This document shows, in pieces, positions 1 to 7,896 of a DNA stretch of 9,067 bases (positions are counted from its first letter, which is position 1; the number at the start of each line of letters is the position of its first letter). This stretch comes from an uncultured bacterium (GTDB lineage Bacteria > Bacillota_I > Bacilli_A > RF39 > UBA660). The DNA lies in the NCBI GenBank assembly GCA_905215635.1, contig CAJMQX010000021.1, forward strand, positions 1-9,067, written 5' to 3'. The notes beneath the pieces are model-generated. The model searched no databases, was not told the origin of the DNA, and worked only from the letters and a program-made list of their open reading frames with translations. The position numbers and the translations under genes were made by a program.

Positions 1-257
1 AGATATTCTCCTAGTATCTTATCTAAAAATTCTACTCTATCTTTATCATTTAATATATCACTATCACCAACAAGTTTCTCTATACTAACATTATCATCTT
101 TCTTCTTATTATCATTAATATTCTCATTCTTATTTTCTATATTAGTATTATTACTTCTTCTACCTAACATAAAACTACCAACTAAAGTCATTGCTATTAA
201 TATAACTATCAGTAGTATATAGACTTCTATTCCCATACTTTTACTTTTTTTCTTCAT
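1..257 (-). CDS. Partial single-pass membrane protein, paralogue of the upstream gene
   Basis: The reading frame opens at ATG 257-255 and stays open to the window edge, so only the first 85 residues are visible and the C-terminus is missing. A short basic N-terminus (MKKKSKS) is followed by one hydrophobic segment at about residues 9-32. An Asn/Lys/Asp-rich linker follows at about 33-57. The topology is thus a cytoplasmic N-terminus, one anchor and an extracellular domain. The last visible residues, EFLDKILGEY, match QFLDSILGDY in the preceding gene, which has the same anchor-plus-linker layout; the two are probably diverged tandem paralogues. The start lies one base after the stop of that gene, so translation is likely coupled; a GAAGG-like site sits in the end of the previous gene. 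I do not recognise the family and assign no function. Confidence 0.8.
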   Translation of the reverse strand, partial: MKKKSKSMGIEVYILLIVILIAMTLVGSFMLGRRSNNTNIENKNENINDNKKKDDNVSIEKLVGDSDILNDKDRVEFLDKILGEY

Positions 258-258
258 T

Positions 259-954
259 TTATAAGCCTTCTACAAATCTATCTTTACTATCCCAATCAGT
301 AAATTCTCCATTAAATTTTGTATATTTTATACTATTTTTATTAATTGTACGCTTGCTATCTCCATCATGATATATTGTAGCATATTCTTCTAGCTTACCA
401 TTACTAATATCATTTACATCTACTACTACTATTCTTCTTTCTTGTGAATATTGATAAGCTTCTGTAACAACTTCTTCAAAGAATACTGTTAAAACATATT
501 TACCTGTCATACTGCTTTTACTAACTTTAGTAATTACTCCATGATTACCAGTATCTGTATGTAATGCATATTTTAAATATTTATAATCATTTCCTTCTTT
601 AGAAAAATATATTCCCGTTCCATTCCCAGAATCTGCTTTAGCTAAATAATCTCCTAGTATGCTATCTAAGAATTGACTTTTCTCTGTTCCTACTATTTCA
701 ATACTCTTATCTATTAGTTCTCCTAATTCTTTATCAGTAAGTGTATTATTTGTACCTGTATTATTATCATTATTACTATTATTATCTTCTTCTTTAATAT
801 TATCTCCATGACTAGTACCAGCATTCTTATTACAATTCCTACTACCAGAACTCTTTCCTAAAGAAAAGCTTATTACACATAACAGTATTATAATTGTTAC
901 TCCTACAACTACTACTAATTTCTTATTATCTTCAAATACTTCTTTAATCTTCAT
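259..954 (-). CDS. Single-pass membrane-anchored protein of unknown function
   Basis: A 231-residue protein. Residues 1-12 are short and charged, 13-33 form one strongly hydrophobic helix (VVVVGVTIIILLCVISF), and 34-72 are a low-complexity Asn/Gly/Ser/Asp linker. Residues 73-231 look like a soluble mixed alpha/beta domain with alternating hydrophobic strands (YVLTVFFEE, RRIVVVDV). There is no lipobox and no convincing signal-peptidase site, so the helix is read as a membrane anchor with the domain outside the cell. The start is ATG 954-952 with AGGAG at 963-967, eight bases upstream. It follows the nagZ-like gene by 49 bp with no visible terminator, so the two are probably co-transcribed, and a probable paralogue follows after 1 bp. 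I do not recognise the family; a role at the envelope is only an inference from topology. Confidence 0.85.
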   Translation of the reverse strand: MKIKEVFEDNKKLVVVVGVTIIILLCVISFSLGKSSGSRNCNKNAGTSHGDNIKEEDNNSNNDNNTGTNNTLTDKELGELIDKSIEIVGTEKSQFLDSILGDYLAKADSGNGTGIYFSKEGNDYKYLKYALHTDTGNHGVITKVSKSSMTGKYVLTVFFEEVVTEAYQYSQERRIVVVDVNDISNGKLEEYATIYHDGDSKRTINKNSIKYTKFNGEFTDWDSKDRFVEGL

Positions 955-1003
955 AATTTATTCTCCTATCTATATTTTATTTTTTATTTATAATTAAATA
1001 TTT

Positions 1004-2077
1004 CTAATTACTATTTTTATCTATCTCACCATTTACCCTTCTTATCTCTTCATTTATCTTATCTATATCAAGATTATCATTAATATTCTCATTACTAATA
1101 TTATATTTCTTCTTTATTTTTATTATCTTCTCATAACTATCTTCTATTAATTTACTATCTATCTTACCTTTATCCATCATCTTATAAAGATCTTTATATA
1201 ATCTTCTAGTATCTCCTTTTTTATATTTAATCATTAGTATATTACATCCTGCTTGTATACTTTTATTAATCATATTTTTAATACCATAAATATATTTCAT
1301 TGTATTCATTCTTAAATCATCTGTAATAATTAATCCTTGATAATTATATTTATCTATTAAGTATTTTCTTATTATTTCTTTATTAATTGTAGCCGGTTCT
1401 CTTCCACATCCTGATACTTTTAAGTGTCCTACCATTATCACGTCACATCCATTATTAATAGCACACTCATATACTACTAAATCTTCTTCCATTCTTTTAG
1501 TATCATTAATTGTAGATACTAAATAATGACTATCCGCACTAACTAATCCATGTCCTGGAAAATGTTTTACTACTGGTATTATTTCTTTATCTTGATAATC
1601 CCTCATACTAGCTATTCCATATTTAATAACCATATCTTTATTAGTACCATAACTTCTATTACCAACAATCTTACTATCATCATATAAAATATCTAATACT
1701 GGAGCTAAATTCATATTAACTCCCACGCTTTTTAATATCTCTCCTGTTATTAAGTTACATTCATTAACTATTTCTATCTTACCAGTACTAGCTTGCTTTC
1801 CGGCACTATATATTCTCTCTATCTCATCAGGTATTCTATTAACCCTTCCATTTTCTTGATCTATTGCTATAAATAAAGGTATATTATTCTTATTAATATC
1901 TTTAATTCTATTAACTAATTCTCTCATAGAATTAATATCATGATAATTCTTTTTATATAATACTAATCCCCCTATCTTATATTCTTTAATTAGTTTAATA
2001 ATCTCTTCATTAATATCTTCTATATCAAGACCTATCATTATCATCTGTCCAAATTTATCTTTAATGCTAGTATTCAT
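1004..2077 (-). CDS. nagZ: GH3 beta-N-acetylhexosaminidase (NagZ-like)
   Basis: A 357-residue glycoside hydrolase family 3 protein. The family removes terminal GlcNAc, typically from GlcNAc-anhydroMurNAc or muropeptides during cell-wall recycling. The N-terminal half carries the TIM-barrel signatures: AIDQENGRVNRI at 71-82 (most relatives have EGGR, here ENGR), NLAPVLDI at 123-130, KHFPGHG at 171-177, and DSH at 182-184, whose His184 is the expected acid/base. ITDDLRM at 251-257 contains the expected nucleophile Asp253. There is no signal peptide, so it should act in the cytoplasm. Residues after about 325 form a charged Asn/Lys/Glu-rich tail not needed for the fold. The start is ATG 2077-2075 with GGAGG at 2082-2086. 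It probably heads a unit with the two membrane proteins downstream. The family call is secure; the exact substrate is inferred. Confidence 0.92.
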   Translation of the reverse strand: MNTSIKDKFGQMIMIGLDIEDINEEIIKLIKEYKIGGLVLYKKNYHDINSMRELVNRIKDINKNNIPLFIAIDQENGRVNRIPDEIERIYSAGKQASTGKIEIVNECNLITGEILKSVGVNMNLAPVLDILYDDSKIVGNRSYGTNKDMVIKYGIASMRDYQDKEIIPVVKHFPGHGLVSADSHYLVSTINDTKRMEEDLVVYECAINNGCDVIMVGHLKVSGCGREPATINKEIIRKYLIDKYNYQGLIITDDLRMNTMKYIYGIKNMINKSIQAGCNILMIKYKKGDTRRLYKDLYKMMDKGKIDSKLIEDSYEKIIKIKKKYNISNENINDNLDIDKINEEIRRVNGEIDKNSN

Positions 2078-2109
2078 AATACCTCCAGTAATATTTCTAT
2101 ATCAAAATA

Positions 2110-2118
2110 ATTATATCA
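2110..2118 (-). promoter_or_regulatory. Possible extended -10 promoter for the nagZ-like unit
   Basis: The minus strand reads TGATATAAT here: a perfect TATAAT (2115-2110) with the TGn extension. A transcript starting near 2103 would have a leader of about 25 nt before the gene. No good -35 box is found 17 bp upstream (TAGAAA, inside the preceding terminator). The site abuts the U-tract of the terminator, so promoter and terminator would overlap. The same TGATATAAT word occurs in the strong T-box promoter. Confidence 0.4.
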
Positions 2119-2147
2119 AAAAAAGAAGAATTTTTCTATTCTTCTTT
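2118..2147 (-). terminator. Intrinsic terminator of the tyrS operon
   Basis: Read on the minus strand, AAAGAAGAAT (2147-2138) pairs perfectly with ATTCTTCTTT (2131-2122) around a 6-nt loop. Further T residues follow to 2118, giving seven in a row. It starts three bases after the stop codon of the last operon gene and has the usual position and form of a factor-independent terminator, though the stem is AT-rich. Confidence 0.8.
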
Positions 2148-2149
2148 AG

Positions 2150-2842
2150 TTATTTTTTCATAATCTCTTTTTTTCTTTTTTCATATAATTTTTTAAACTT
2201 TTCTACTTTTAATTTTGCATTAGGAAAAGACTCTACAAATCTCTTTGTTAAGTATGAATGGCTTACTAAATAATCATGTACTTTCTTATTCATCTCTTCA
2301 GTATCATCTTTATAGTTTTCTACTCCTGCCTTACGATATTTTAAAACTACTAAGAAAGATACTATTAAATCCGTAAAGAAAAGTATCATTAATATTATTC
2401 CTAATATTATTATAAATTTTTCACTACCTTTATCTAGTAACTTTACAAATATAGGATTAATAACATACATAATTAACATTCCACATAATCCAAATGGAAT
2501 TGCTGTTTCTAAACATACTCTTCCATTTATATTAAATTTACGATTACTATAATCCCACCATCTAGCATTAAATAATAATTCCATTAATAAACTAGTAAGA
2601 TATTCTACTACCATACATACTGTCATTGATAGTATAAATAATACTAGATAATTATCTGTATAATCTTTTAATAAAAATATTATTAATAATACTCCTGTTC
2701 CATATATAGGACAATAAGGTCCTATCATAAACCCTCTATTAATAAATCTCTTATGTTGGATATAAGAATTAACTACTTCTACTACCCAACCAAGAAAAGC
2801 ATACATTAAGTATAGTAAGAATAAATAACATATCTTATACAT
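2150..2842 (-). CDS. PF06541-type membrane protein (putative ABC transporter permease)
   Basis: A 230-residue integral membrane protein. Hydrophobic segments lie at about 4-24, 44-59, 65-90, 112-134 and 143-168, followed by a basic cytoplasmic tail of about 60 residues. Conserved-looking features are FLGWVVEV (16-23), the RFINRGFMIGPYCPIYG stretch (32-48), ARWWDYS (93-99) and FNINGRVCLE (103-112). They match my recollection of the family named putative ABC transporter permease (PF06541, CmpB-like). That name is historical: I see no ATPase partner here and the real function is unknown. The ATG overlaps the end of folD by 8 bases (ATGTATAA), so it is translationally coupled and is the last gene of the T-box operon. 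The Lys/Arg-rich C-terminus may contact membrane lipids or RNA, which is speculation. Confidence 0.8.
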   Translation of the reverse strand: MYKICYLFLLYLMYAFLGWVVEVVNSYIQHKRFINRGFMIGPYCPIYGTGVLLIIFLLKDYTDNYLVLFILSMTVCMVVEYLTSLLMELLFNARWWDYSNRKFNINGRVCLETAIPFGLCGMLIMYVINPIFVKLLDKGSEKFIIILGIILMILFFTDLIVSFLVVLKYRKAGVENYKDDTEEMNKKVHDYLVSHSYLTKRFVESFPNAKLKVEKFKKLYEKRKKEIMKK

Positions 2843-3692
2843 TTTTAATTCCTTTCTGTTCTTTATAAGCTTTCATTACATTCATCCCAAGCATAGCTAC
2901 TGTCATAGGTCCTACTCCTCCAGGAACAGGTGTAATATACTTAGTATTTGGAGCTACTTCTATAAAGTCAACATCTCCGCATAACCCTTCTTCACTTCTA
3001 GTAATTCCTACATCTATTACTACGCTTCCTTTTTTAACCATATCTTTAGTAATAAACTTAGCCTTACCTACACAACTAATCAAAATATCTGCTTTCTTAG
3101 TTACCTTTTCAATATCTTTAGTCTTAGAATGACACACTGTTACTGTAGCTCCAGCATTAAGAAGCATCATTCCCATAGGTTTTCCAACTAAGTTACTTCT
3201 TCCTACTACTACAGCATTCTTTCCTTCTATGTTAATATTATATCTCTTAAGTAATTCCATTACCCCATAAGGAGTACAAGAATATAAAGCATCTTTATTA
3301 TGAAATAAAAGTCCTGCATTCATATCAGATAAACCATCAACATCTTTAATAGGAATAACTGCATTCTGTATAATATCTGTATCTATCTGTTTAGGAAGAG
3401 GCATTTGTACCATTACTCCATTAACATTATCATCTTTATTAAGTCTATCTATAATCTCAAGTATCTTATCAGTAGTAGTATCTTCTTCTAGTTTTATATG
3501 TTCATATCCATATCCTATATGTTCAGCCATTTTAGCTTTCTGTTTAATATAAACATTACTAGCTTCATTATTTCCAACTTGAATAACTACTAATTTAGGT
3601 TTTTCTTCTAATTTACTAACTTCTTCTTTTAGTTCATCTAAAATAATTTTTTTAATACTCTTTCCATCTATTAAAGTATACTTACTTCTCAT
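2835..3692 (-). CDS. folD: Bifunctional methylenetetrahydrofolate dehydrogenase/cyclohydrolase FolD
   Basis: A 285-residue cytosolic enzyme interconverting 5,10-methylene-THF, 5,10-methenyl-THF and 10-formyl-THF with NADP(H). This supplies one-carbon units for purines and formyl-Met-tRNA. Signatures in order: Tyr48 and Lys52 of the YxxxK catalytic motif, GVMVQMPLP (92-100), KDVDGLSDMNAG (116-127), the nucleotide-binding VVVGRSNLVGKPMG (161-174), and TPVPGGVGPMTVAML (254-268). The length is normal for the family and no key residue is missing. I place the start at ATG 3692-3690 because GGAGG lies six bases upstream (3699-3703). An upstream TTG at 3719 in the same frame has no such site and would only add residues not typical of FolD. 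It overlaps the acyl-CoA synthetase gene by 11 bases and the next gene by 8. Confidence 0.96.
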   Translation of the reverse strand: MRSKYTLIDGKSIKKIILDELKEEVSKLEEKPKLVVIQVGNNEASNVYIKQKAKMAEHIGYGYEHIKLEEDTTTDKILEIIDRLNKDDNVNGVMVQMPLPKQIDTDIIQNAVIPIKDVDGLSDMNAGLLFHNKDALYSCTPYGVMELLKRYNINIEGKNAVVVGRSNLVGKPMGMMLLNAGATVTVCHSKTKDIEKVTKKADILISCVGKAKFITKDMVKKGSVVIDVGITRSEEGLCGDVDFIEVAPNTKYITPVPGGVGPMTVAMLGMNVMKAYKEQKGIKNV

Positions 3693-5430
3693 TCTCTTCC
3701 TCCAATACTTTATAAGCAACCTTTCCTACTAATGTTTTAGGTAAACTATCACGATATTCATATTCATAAGGCCATGAATATCTAGCCAAATTATCTTCAC
3801 AATACTTCTTTATTTTCTTTTTAAGTCCTATTGTAAGTTTAACATTCTTATTTATTACTATATAAGCTTTAGCCACTTGTTTCTTATATGGATGTGGTAT
3901 TCCTATTACTACACAACTATCTACTTCTTTATTCTGCATAATAATATTTTCTACATAACTAGGATATATATTATATCCTGATGATACTATAAGCCTTTTT
4001 AATCTTTGCTTAAAGTAAACAAAACCATCTTTATCCATACATCCTATATCCCCTGTATGTAACCAATATGTTCCATCTTTATGTTTAACTACTGTCTTCT
4101 TAGTACCCTCATCATCATTTAAGTATCCCATCATTACTGTTGGTCCACTTATACATATTTCGCCATCTTCTAAGAATTTAGCTTCTTCCATTGTCTCAAT
4201 TTTTATAATCTTAAAATTCATATTAGGTAAAGGTATACCAATACTATTATCTCTATATTCAAATCTAGGATTTAAACAACATGCTCCAGTACACTCCGTA
4301 AGTCCGTATCCACATCTTACTTGTGCCCTAGATCCATGTTCTCTTAAATAATCATCTATCTGCTTTTTAAATTCTGGTATTAAGGTATCTCCCCCACTAA
4401 CTACACATGTTAAATTAGATAAATCTCTCTTTCCTAATTTAGTTTTAAGTAATGCTTCATATAAAGTAGGTACTCCTGTTATAAAACTAGGATTATATTT
4501 CTTAAGTAAACTACCAAACTTCCTAGGACTAAAATCTGGTACTAATATTACTTTCATACCTATATATAATGGTGTATGTACTGATACTCCTAAACCAAAT
4601 CCATGAAATATTGGTAATACTGCTAAAATAGAATCCCCCACTTTAGCAGGATCGCATGCTATATGACATTGCATAGCCAAAGCATTAAAATTCATATTAC
4701 TAAGTCTAATTCCTTTAGGACTTCCTGTAGTGCCTCCACTATATAATATTACTGCCTCATCAAGACTGCTTCTCTTAACCTGACTTAAATCCCTATCATA
4801 TACTCCCATCTTAATAAGATCACTATAAAATATTGCTTTTTCATTTTTCTCTATCTTATTCTTTCTCCCTGAGAAAAACCAATAAAGTACCATCTTTGTT
4901 CTAGTCATATCATCAGATATACTAGACACTATTATTTTCTCAACCTTAGTCTTATTAATAATACTCATAAGTTTATCATAAACTAAATCTATTGTTAAAA
5001 TATATTTACTATCAGATTCATTTAAGTAATATTCTATTTCTGTTTTACTAGATAAAGGATGTATCATACAAGCTGTAGCCCCAATCATATTAATTGCATA
5101 AAAAGTAATAATAGCTACTGGTGTATTAGGCATACATATTGTTACTCTATCTCCTTCATGAATACCAAGTTCTATTAATGCACTAGCACACTTCTTTATC
5201 TTAATTATAAATTCTCTATAAGTAACTTTCTTTCCATAGTATTCATAAGCATAATTAAATGGATACTTTGAAGCCGTTCTATTAATTAACTCAAATATAG
5301 TCATATCTGGATAATTAATCTTTTTATTTCCATCATAATACTTATCCCATGGATCTCCATTAGAATCTGTTATCTTATCAATAACATTATTAAGTATCTT
5401 ACTTACACTTATCAATAATGATCTTATCAC
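3682..5430 (-). CDS. AMP-forming acyl-CoA synthetase (ANL superfamily)
   Basis: A 582-residue adenylating enzyme, expected to activate a carboxylic (probably fatty) acid to acyl-AMP and then to the CoA thioester. Family motifs in order: P-loop ILYSGGTTGSPKG (228-240), PIFHGFG (273-279), the YGLTE motif (375-379), GEICISGPTVMMGY (423-436), the hinge region with WLHTGD (456-461) and KQRLKRLIVSSGYNIYP (474-490), and a C-terminal LPKTLVGK with the expected catalytic Lys570. All core residues are present. The start is GTG 5430-5428, preceded by GGAGG at 5440-5444 (nine bases). The next in-frame ATG, at residue 43, would cut into the PWDKYYDG N-terminal segment that relatives have. It overlaps the E2-like gene by 32 bases, suggesting paired function. 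The chain length of the substrate cannot be read from the sequence. Confidence 0.9.
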   Translation of the reverse strand: MIRSLLISVSKILNNVIDKITDSNGDPWDKYYDGNKKINYPDMTIFELINRTASKYPFNYAYEYYGKKVTYREFIIKIKKCASALIELGIHEGDRVTICMPNTPVAIITFYAINMIGATACMIHPLSSKTEIEYYLNESDSKYILTIDLVYDKLMSIINKTKVEKIIVSSISDDMTRTKMVLYWFFSGRKNKIEKNEKAIFYSDLIKMGVYDRDLSQVKRSSLDEAVILYSGGTTGSPKGIRLSNMNFNALAMQCHIACDPAKVGDSILAVLPIFHGFGLGVSVHTPLYIGMKVILVPDFSPRKFGSLLKKYNPSFITGVPTLYEALLKTKLGKRDLSNLTCVVSGGDTLIPEFKKQIDDYLREHGSRAQVRCGYGLTECTGACCLNPRFEYRDNSIGIPLPNMNFKIIKIETMEEAKFLEDGEICISGPTVMMGYLNDDEGTKKTVVKHKDGTYWLHTGDIGCMDKDGFVYFKQRLKRLIVSSGYNIYPSYVENIIMQNKEVDSCVVIGIPHPYKKQVAKAYIVINKNVKLTIGLKKKIKKYCEDNLARYSWPYEYEYRDSLPKTLVGKVAYKVLEEENEK

Positions 5431-6262
5431 TAGCCTTATCCTCCAATAAAGATGGATTATCTAAAATATATTCAAGTAAGTTAACACTCTTAGCAAAATA
5501 TACCCCATCAGCTATTCTTTCATCCAAGGTAATTCCTAGATCACAAACATATCTCTTTTCTATCTTTCCATCTACTACTCTAACATCTTCTTTTATTTCT
5601 CCAATTGTAAGTAATATTGAATTAGTACCAAAATTAGTTAAGTTATGATATATTCCATCACAATGAATACTACCTAAGTTAGATACTAGTATACTACTAT
5701 GATATATACTATTCTTAGTAAGTGAACTAGGTAATAAATCATGATTATCAAGCCTTTTTATAAACCATACTATTATTGCCATTACAAATTTAGGTAATTT
5801 ACCTAACTTATTAACAAAATCATCTGTATGACTTTCTTTATTACTTCTAATCTTCTTAACATCTTCTGTTATTCTTTTACTAATATCATCTAACTTATCA
5901 TCTTCTAATACTTTAATAACTGTAAGAAATTCTCTTGCTGTATCAGAAAAGTCTGTTTTAGCTACAAATGATATTGTTACATCATTTCTTTGATACTTAC
6001 ATCCCCCTATTAAAAATCTATTAAGTAAAGGTCTATTATATATAACCTTCCCTATAGCCATGCAAAAGAGATGAAAATACGTTATCTTTTCATTCTCTTT
6101 TTTCTTCTCGTTCATATATTCTACTAAATTAGTAACATCTATTGTTTTAGATATATATACCTCAGAATCACTTCTTCTAGGTTTAAGATAGTATAAAAAT
6201 CTATCAAATCCATTCATCTTGATTTTTTTACCATCTCTTCTATCTCCAAACTTCTTATTCAT
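5399..6262 (-). CDS. E2-like acyltransferase-fold protein (2-oxo acid dehydrogenase acyltransferase family), catalytic His replaced
   Basis: A 287-residue protein resembling the catalytic domain of dihydrolipoamide acyltransferases (PF00198, the CAT/E2 fold), but without lipoyl or E1/E3-binding domains. Visible signs are the N-terminal KFGDRRDGK (4-12), LLNRFLIGG (79-87), the strand motif ILVSNLGSI (191-199), NFGTNSILLTIGEI (210-223) and ITLDERIADGVYFAKSV (244-260). In true E2 and CAT enzymes the last motif is HxxxDG with a catalytic His; here Glu248 stands at the His position (DERIADG). The protein may therefore use other chemistry, or bind acyl-CoA without transfer. No E1 or E3 genes are nearby; instead an acyl-CoA synthetase overlaps it by 32 bases, so it may act on that enzyme's product (inference). 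The start is ATG 6262-6260, with GAGG just upstream and an 8-base overlap with tyrS. Confidence 0.78.
   Translation of the reverse strand: MNKKFGDRRDGKKIKMNGFDRFLYYLKPRRSDSEVYISKTIDVTNLVEYMNEKKKENEKITYFHLFCMAIGKVIYNRPLLNRFLIGGCKYQRNDVTISFVAKTDFSDTAREFLTVIKVLEDDKLDDISKRITEDVKKIRSNKESHTDDFVNKLGKLPKFVMAIIVWFIKRLDNHDLLPSSLTKNSIYHSSILVSNLGSIHCDGIYHNLTNFGTNSILLTIGEIKEDVRVVDGKIEKRYVCDLGITLDERIADGVYFAKSVNLLEYILDNPSLLEDKASDKIIIDKCK
5440..5444 (-). promoter_or_regulatory. Ribosome binding site deciding a GTG start
   Basis: The minus strand reads GGAGG here, nine bases before GTG 5430-5428. It lies inside the coding region of the E2-like gene and supports a GTG start for the acyl-CoA synthetase, in place of any later ATG. 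Confidence 0.75.
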
Positions 6263-7490
6263 TACTTTCCTCTAAGGTTCCTACATAATAGTTTTTCTTT
6301 CCTCTTCTAATAATAATATAATTAAATAAGAAATCTTTATCTTCTACTACATATTCTAAATCATTAACTTTTACTCCATTAATACTAATAGCATTACTAC
6401 TAATAAATTCTCTTGCTTCTCTCTTGCTTGAAGCAATACCCATCTCTATTAATAAATCTACTAATAATATACCCTTCCTAACATTAACTTTCTTATATCC
6501 TTTAAATAATTCTTCTATCTCTTCTTTATCAAGTTTCTTAAATTCTCCCGTAAATAATACTTCACTCATTAATACTGCTTTTTCATATTCTTCTTTACCA
6601 TGTAAATCTGTAATTATCTCTCTAGCCAATGTTTTATGAGCTTCTCTTAATTCTGGATGTTCATTATTCTTAACTTCTAATTCTTCTATTTCTTCTTTAC
6701 TTAAGAATGTTAACATCTTCAAGTATTGTATTATCATACAGTCTTCTAAGTTAATTAGGTATTGATATAGTTCATAAGAAGAAGTCTTATTCTTATCTAA
6801 CCATAAGGCATTTCCTTCTGTCTTTCCAAATTTAACTCCATTACTATCTGTAACAAGTGGCATAACCATACCATATATTTCTTTACCAAGTTTCTTTCTA
6901 GTAAGTTCTATTCCTGATGTTATATTTCCCCATTGATCACTTCCTGCTACTTGTAATGTACATCCTCTTGTTTCATATAAATACATAAAGTCCATTGCTT
7001 GTAATATCATATAAGAAAATTCTGCATAAGTAATTCCACTTTCTAATCTATTTTTAACTTTATCTTTAGCTAACATATAATTAACATTAAAGTACTTTCC
7101 ATAATCACGAAGGAAATCAATAATATTAATATCCTTAGTCCAATCATAGTTATTAACTACTTCAAATCCAAATATCTTCTCAGCTTGTGCCTTAAGTCCT
7201 TTAAAGTTATGTTCTACTTCTTCTTTAGATATCATAGGTCTTTCTGCTGTAGGTTTAGGATCTCCTATTAATCCTGTAGCTCCTCCTACTAATAATATAG
7301 GCTTATGTCCTGCTTTAGCTAATCTCTTACTAATTAAGAATGATGAATAGTGTCCTATATGCATACTATCAGCTGTAGGATCAGTTCCTATATAGAATGT
7401 TAAGCTCTCATTATTAAGCTTATCTATTAAAGCTTCATCACTAATTTCTTGTATTAATCCTCTCCATTTTAAATCCTCATATAATGTCAT
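6255..7490 (-). CDS. tyrS: Tyrosyl-tRNA synthetase
   Basis: A 411-residue class I aminoacyl-tRNA synthetase that charges tRNA-Tyr. Landmarks: YIGTDPTADSMHIGH with the HIGH motif at 44-47, GGATGLIGDP (69-78), YAEFSYMILQAMDF (155-168) in the tyrosine pocket region, QVAGSDQWGNI (180-190), and KFGKT at 220-224, the TyrS form of KMSKS. A C-terminal S4 RNA-binding domain covers about 338-400. The length is normal for the bacterial TyrS type and nothing is missing. The start is ATG 7490-7488, two bases after the stop of the 112-aa gene and just behind a GAGGAG site. The tyrosine T-box upstream independently confirms amino acid identity. It ends in an 8-base overlap with the E2-like gene. Confidence 0.98.
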   Translation of the reverse strand: MTLYEDLKWRGLIQEISDEALIDKLNNESLTFYIGTDPTADSMHIGHYSSFLISKRLAKAGHKPILLVGGATGLIGDPKPTAERPMISKEEVEHNFKGLKAQAEKIFGFEVVNNYDWTKDINIIDFLRDYGKYFNVNYMLAKDKVKNRLESGITYAEFSYMILQAMDFMYLYETRGCTLQVAGSDQWGNITSGIELTRKKLGKEIYGMVMPLVTDSNGVKFGKTEGNALWLDKNKTSSYELYQYLINLEDCMIIQYLKMLTFLSKEEIEELEVKNNEHPELREAHKTLAREIITDLHGKEEYEKAVLMSEVLFTGEFKKLDKEEIEELFKGYKKVNVRKGILLVDLLIEMGIASSKREAREFISSNAISINGVKVNDLEYVVEDKDFLFNYIIIRRGKKNYYVGTLEESNE

Positions 7491-7492
7491 AT

Positions 7493-7831
7493 CTATCTCC
7501 TCTTTCCTATTTCATTTCTTCTAATTAATTTATTATATTCTACTTCTATTAAGTCATTACTTCCATCTAAGGTATTCTCATCTACTCTAAGACATAATGC
7601 ATTCTTAATATCATATCCATTATCTACCATCTGTTTAAGTGTCTTAAAGCTAACTATAGCTCTTCCTAAGTTCATTTCTTTATCATAACTTTTACCACTA
7701 ACCACTGATAATAAATAATCTTCTACTTCTTCAAATCTAGTTATATCACCACTAGGTATAGTAATCATATCTCTTTTTTCTTTCTCTTTTTGTATTATAT
7801 CTTCTAATACTTTTTCTACTTCTTTAGACAT
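7493..7831 (-). CDS. Small charged protein of unknown function, first gene of the tyrS operon
   Basis: A 112-residue soluble, highly charged protein. Residues 1-21 are a Lys/Glu-rich helix that could form a short coiled coil. Residues 34-72 look helical (EEVEDYLLSVV; LGRAIVSFKTLKQMVDNG). A strand-like stretch, ALCLRVDEN (78-86), precedes a basic end (GKRR). No signal peptide, membrane segment or Cys/His metal site is seen, and I do not recognise a family. The start is ATG 7831-7829 with GGAGG at 7836-7840. An earlier in-frame TTG at 7870 lies inside the T-box terminator and is rejected. The gene lies between the T-box and tyrS with only 2 bp before tyrS, so it is made under tyrosine control; a role linked to translation is only a guess from position. 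Confidence 0.8.
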   Translation of the reverse strand: MSKEVEKVLEDIIQKEKEKRDMITIPSGDITRFEEVEDYLLSVVSGKSYDKEMNLGRAIVSFKTLKQMVDNGYDIKNALCLRVDENTLDGSNDLIEVEYNKLIRRNEIGKRR

Positions 7832-7852
7832 AAAACCTCCTAACTTTATAAT

Positions 7853-7896
7853 AAAAAAAAATGATACCAAAAGGAGTCAATTAAGACGGTACCATC
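7853..7896 (-). terminator. T-box terminator
   Basis: On the minus strand GATGGTACC (7896-7888) pairs with GGTATCATT (7868-7860) using two G-U pairs, and flanking A and T residues can lengthen the stem. A run of nine T residues lies at 7861-7853. This structure uses the T-box bulge sequence itself, so it excludes the antiterminator. It ends about 20 bases before the first operon gene. Confidence 0.88.

Noticed and set aside
2064..2273. Plus-strand frame of 69 codons
   Set aside because: It runs antisense over the nagZ-like start, the terminator and the end of the membrane-protein gene. Its hydrophobic run comes from the complement of Lys-rich codons, and the minus-strand genes explain the region.
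3693..3719. Longer start (TTG 3719) for folD
   Set aside because: GGAGG at 3699-3703 points to ATG 3692, and the family's N-terminus matches that shorter form.
5418..5648. Plus-strand frame of 76 codons
   Set aside because: It lies wholly antisense inside the E2-like gene, with no ribosome site and low-complexity Ser/Leu content.
6424..6639. Plus-strand frame of 71 codons
   Set aside because: It is antisense to the well-conserved tyrS gene and is a shadow of its Glu/Lys-rich helices.
7832..7870. Longer start (TTG 7870) for the 112-aa gene
   Set aside because: The extra 13 residues are encoded by the T-box terminator and its T-run, while a strong GGAGG precedes ATG 7831.
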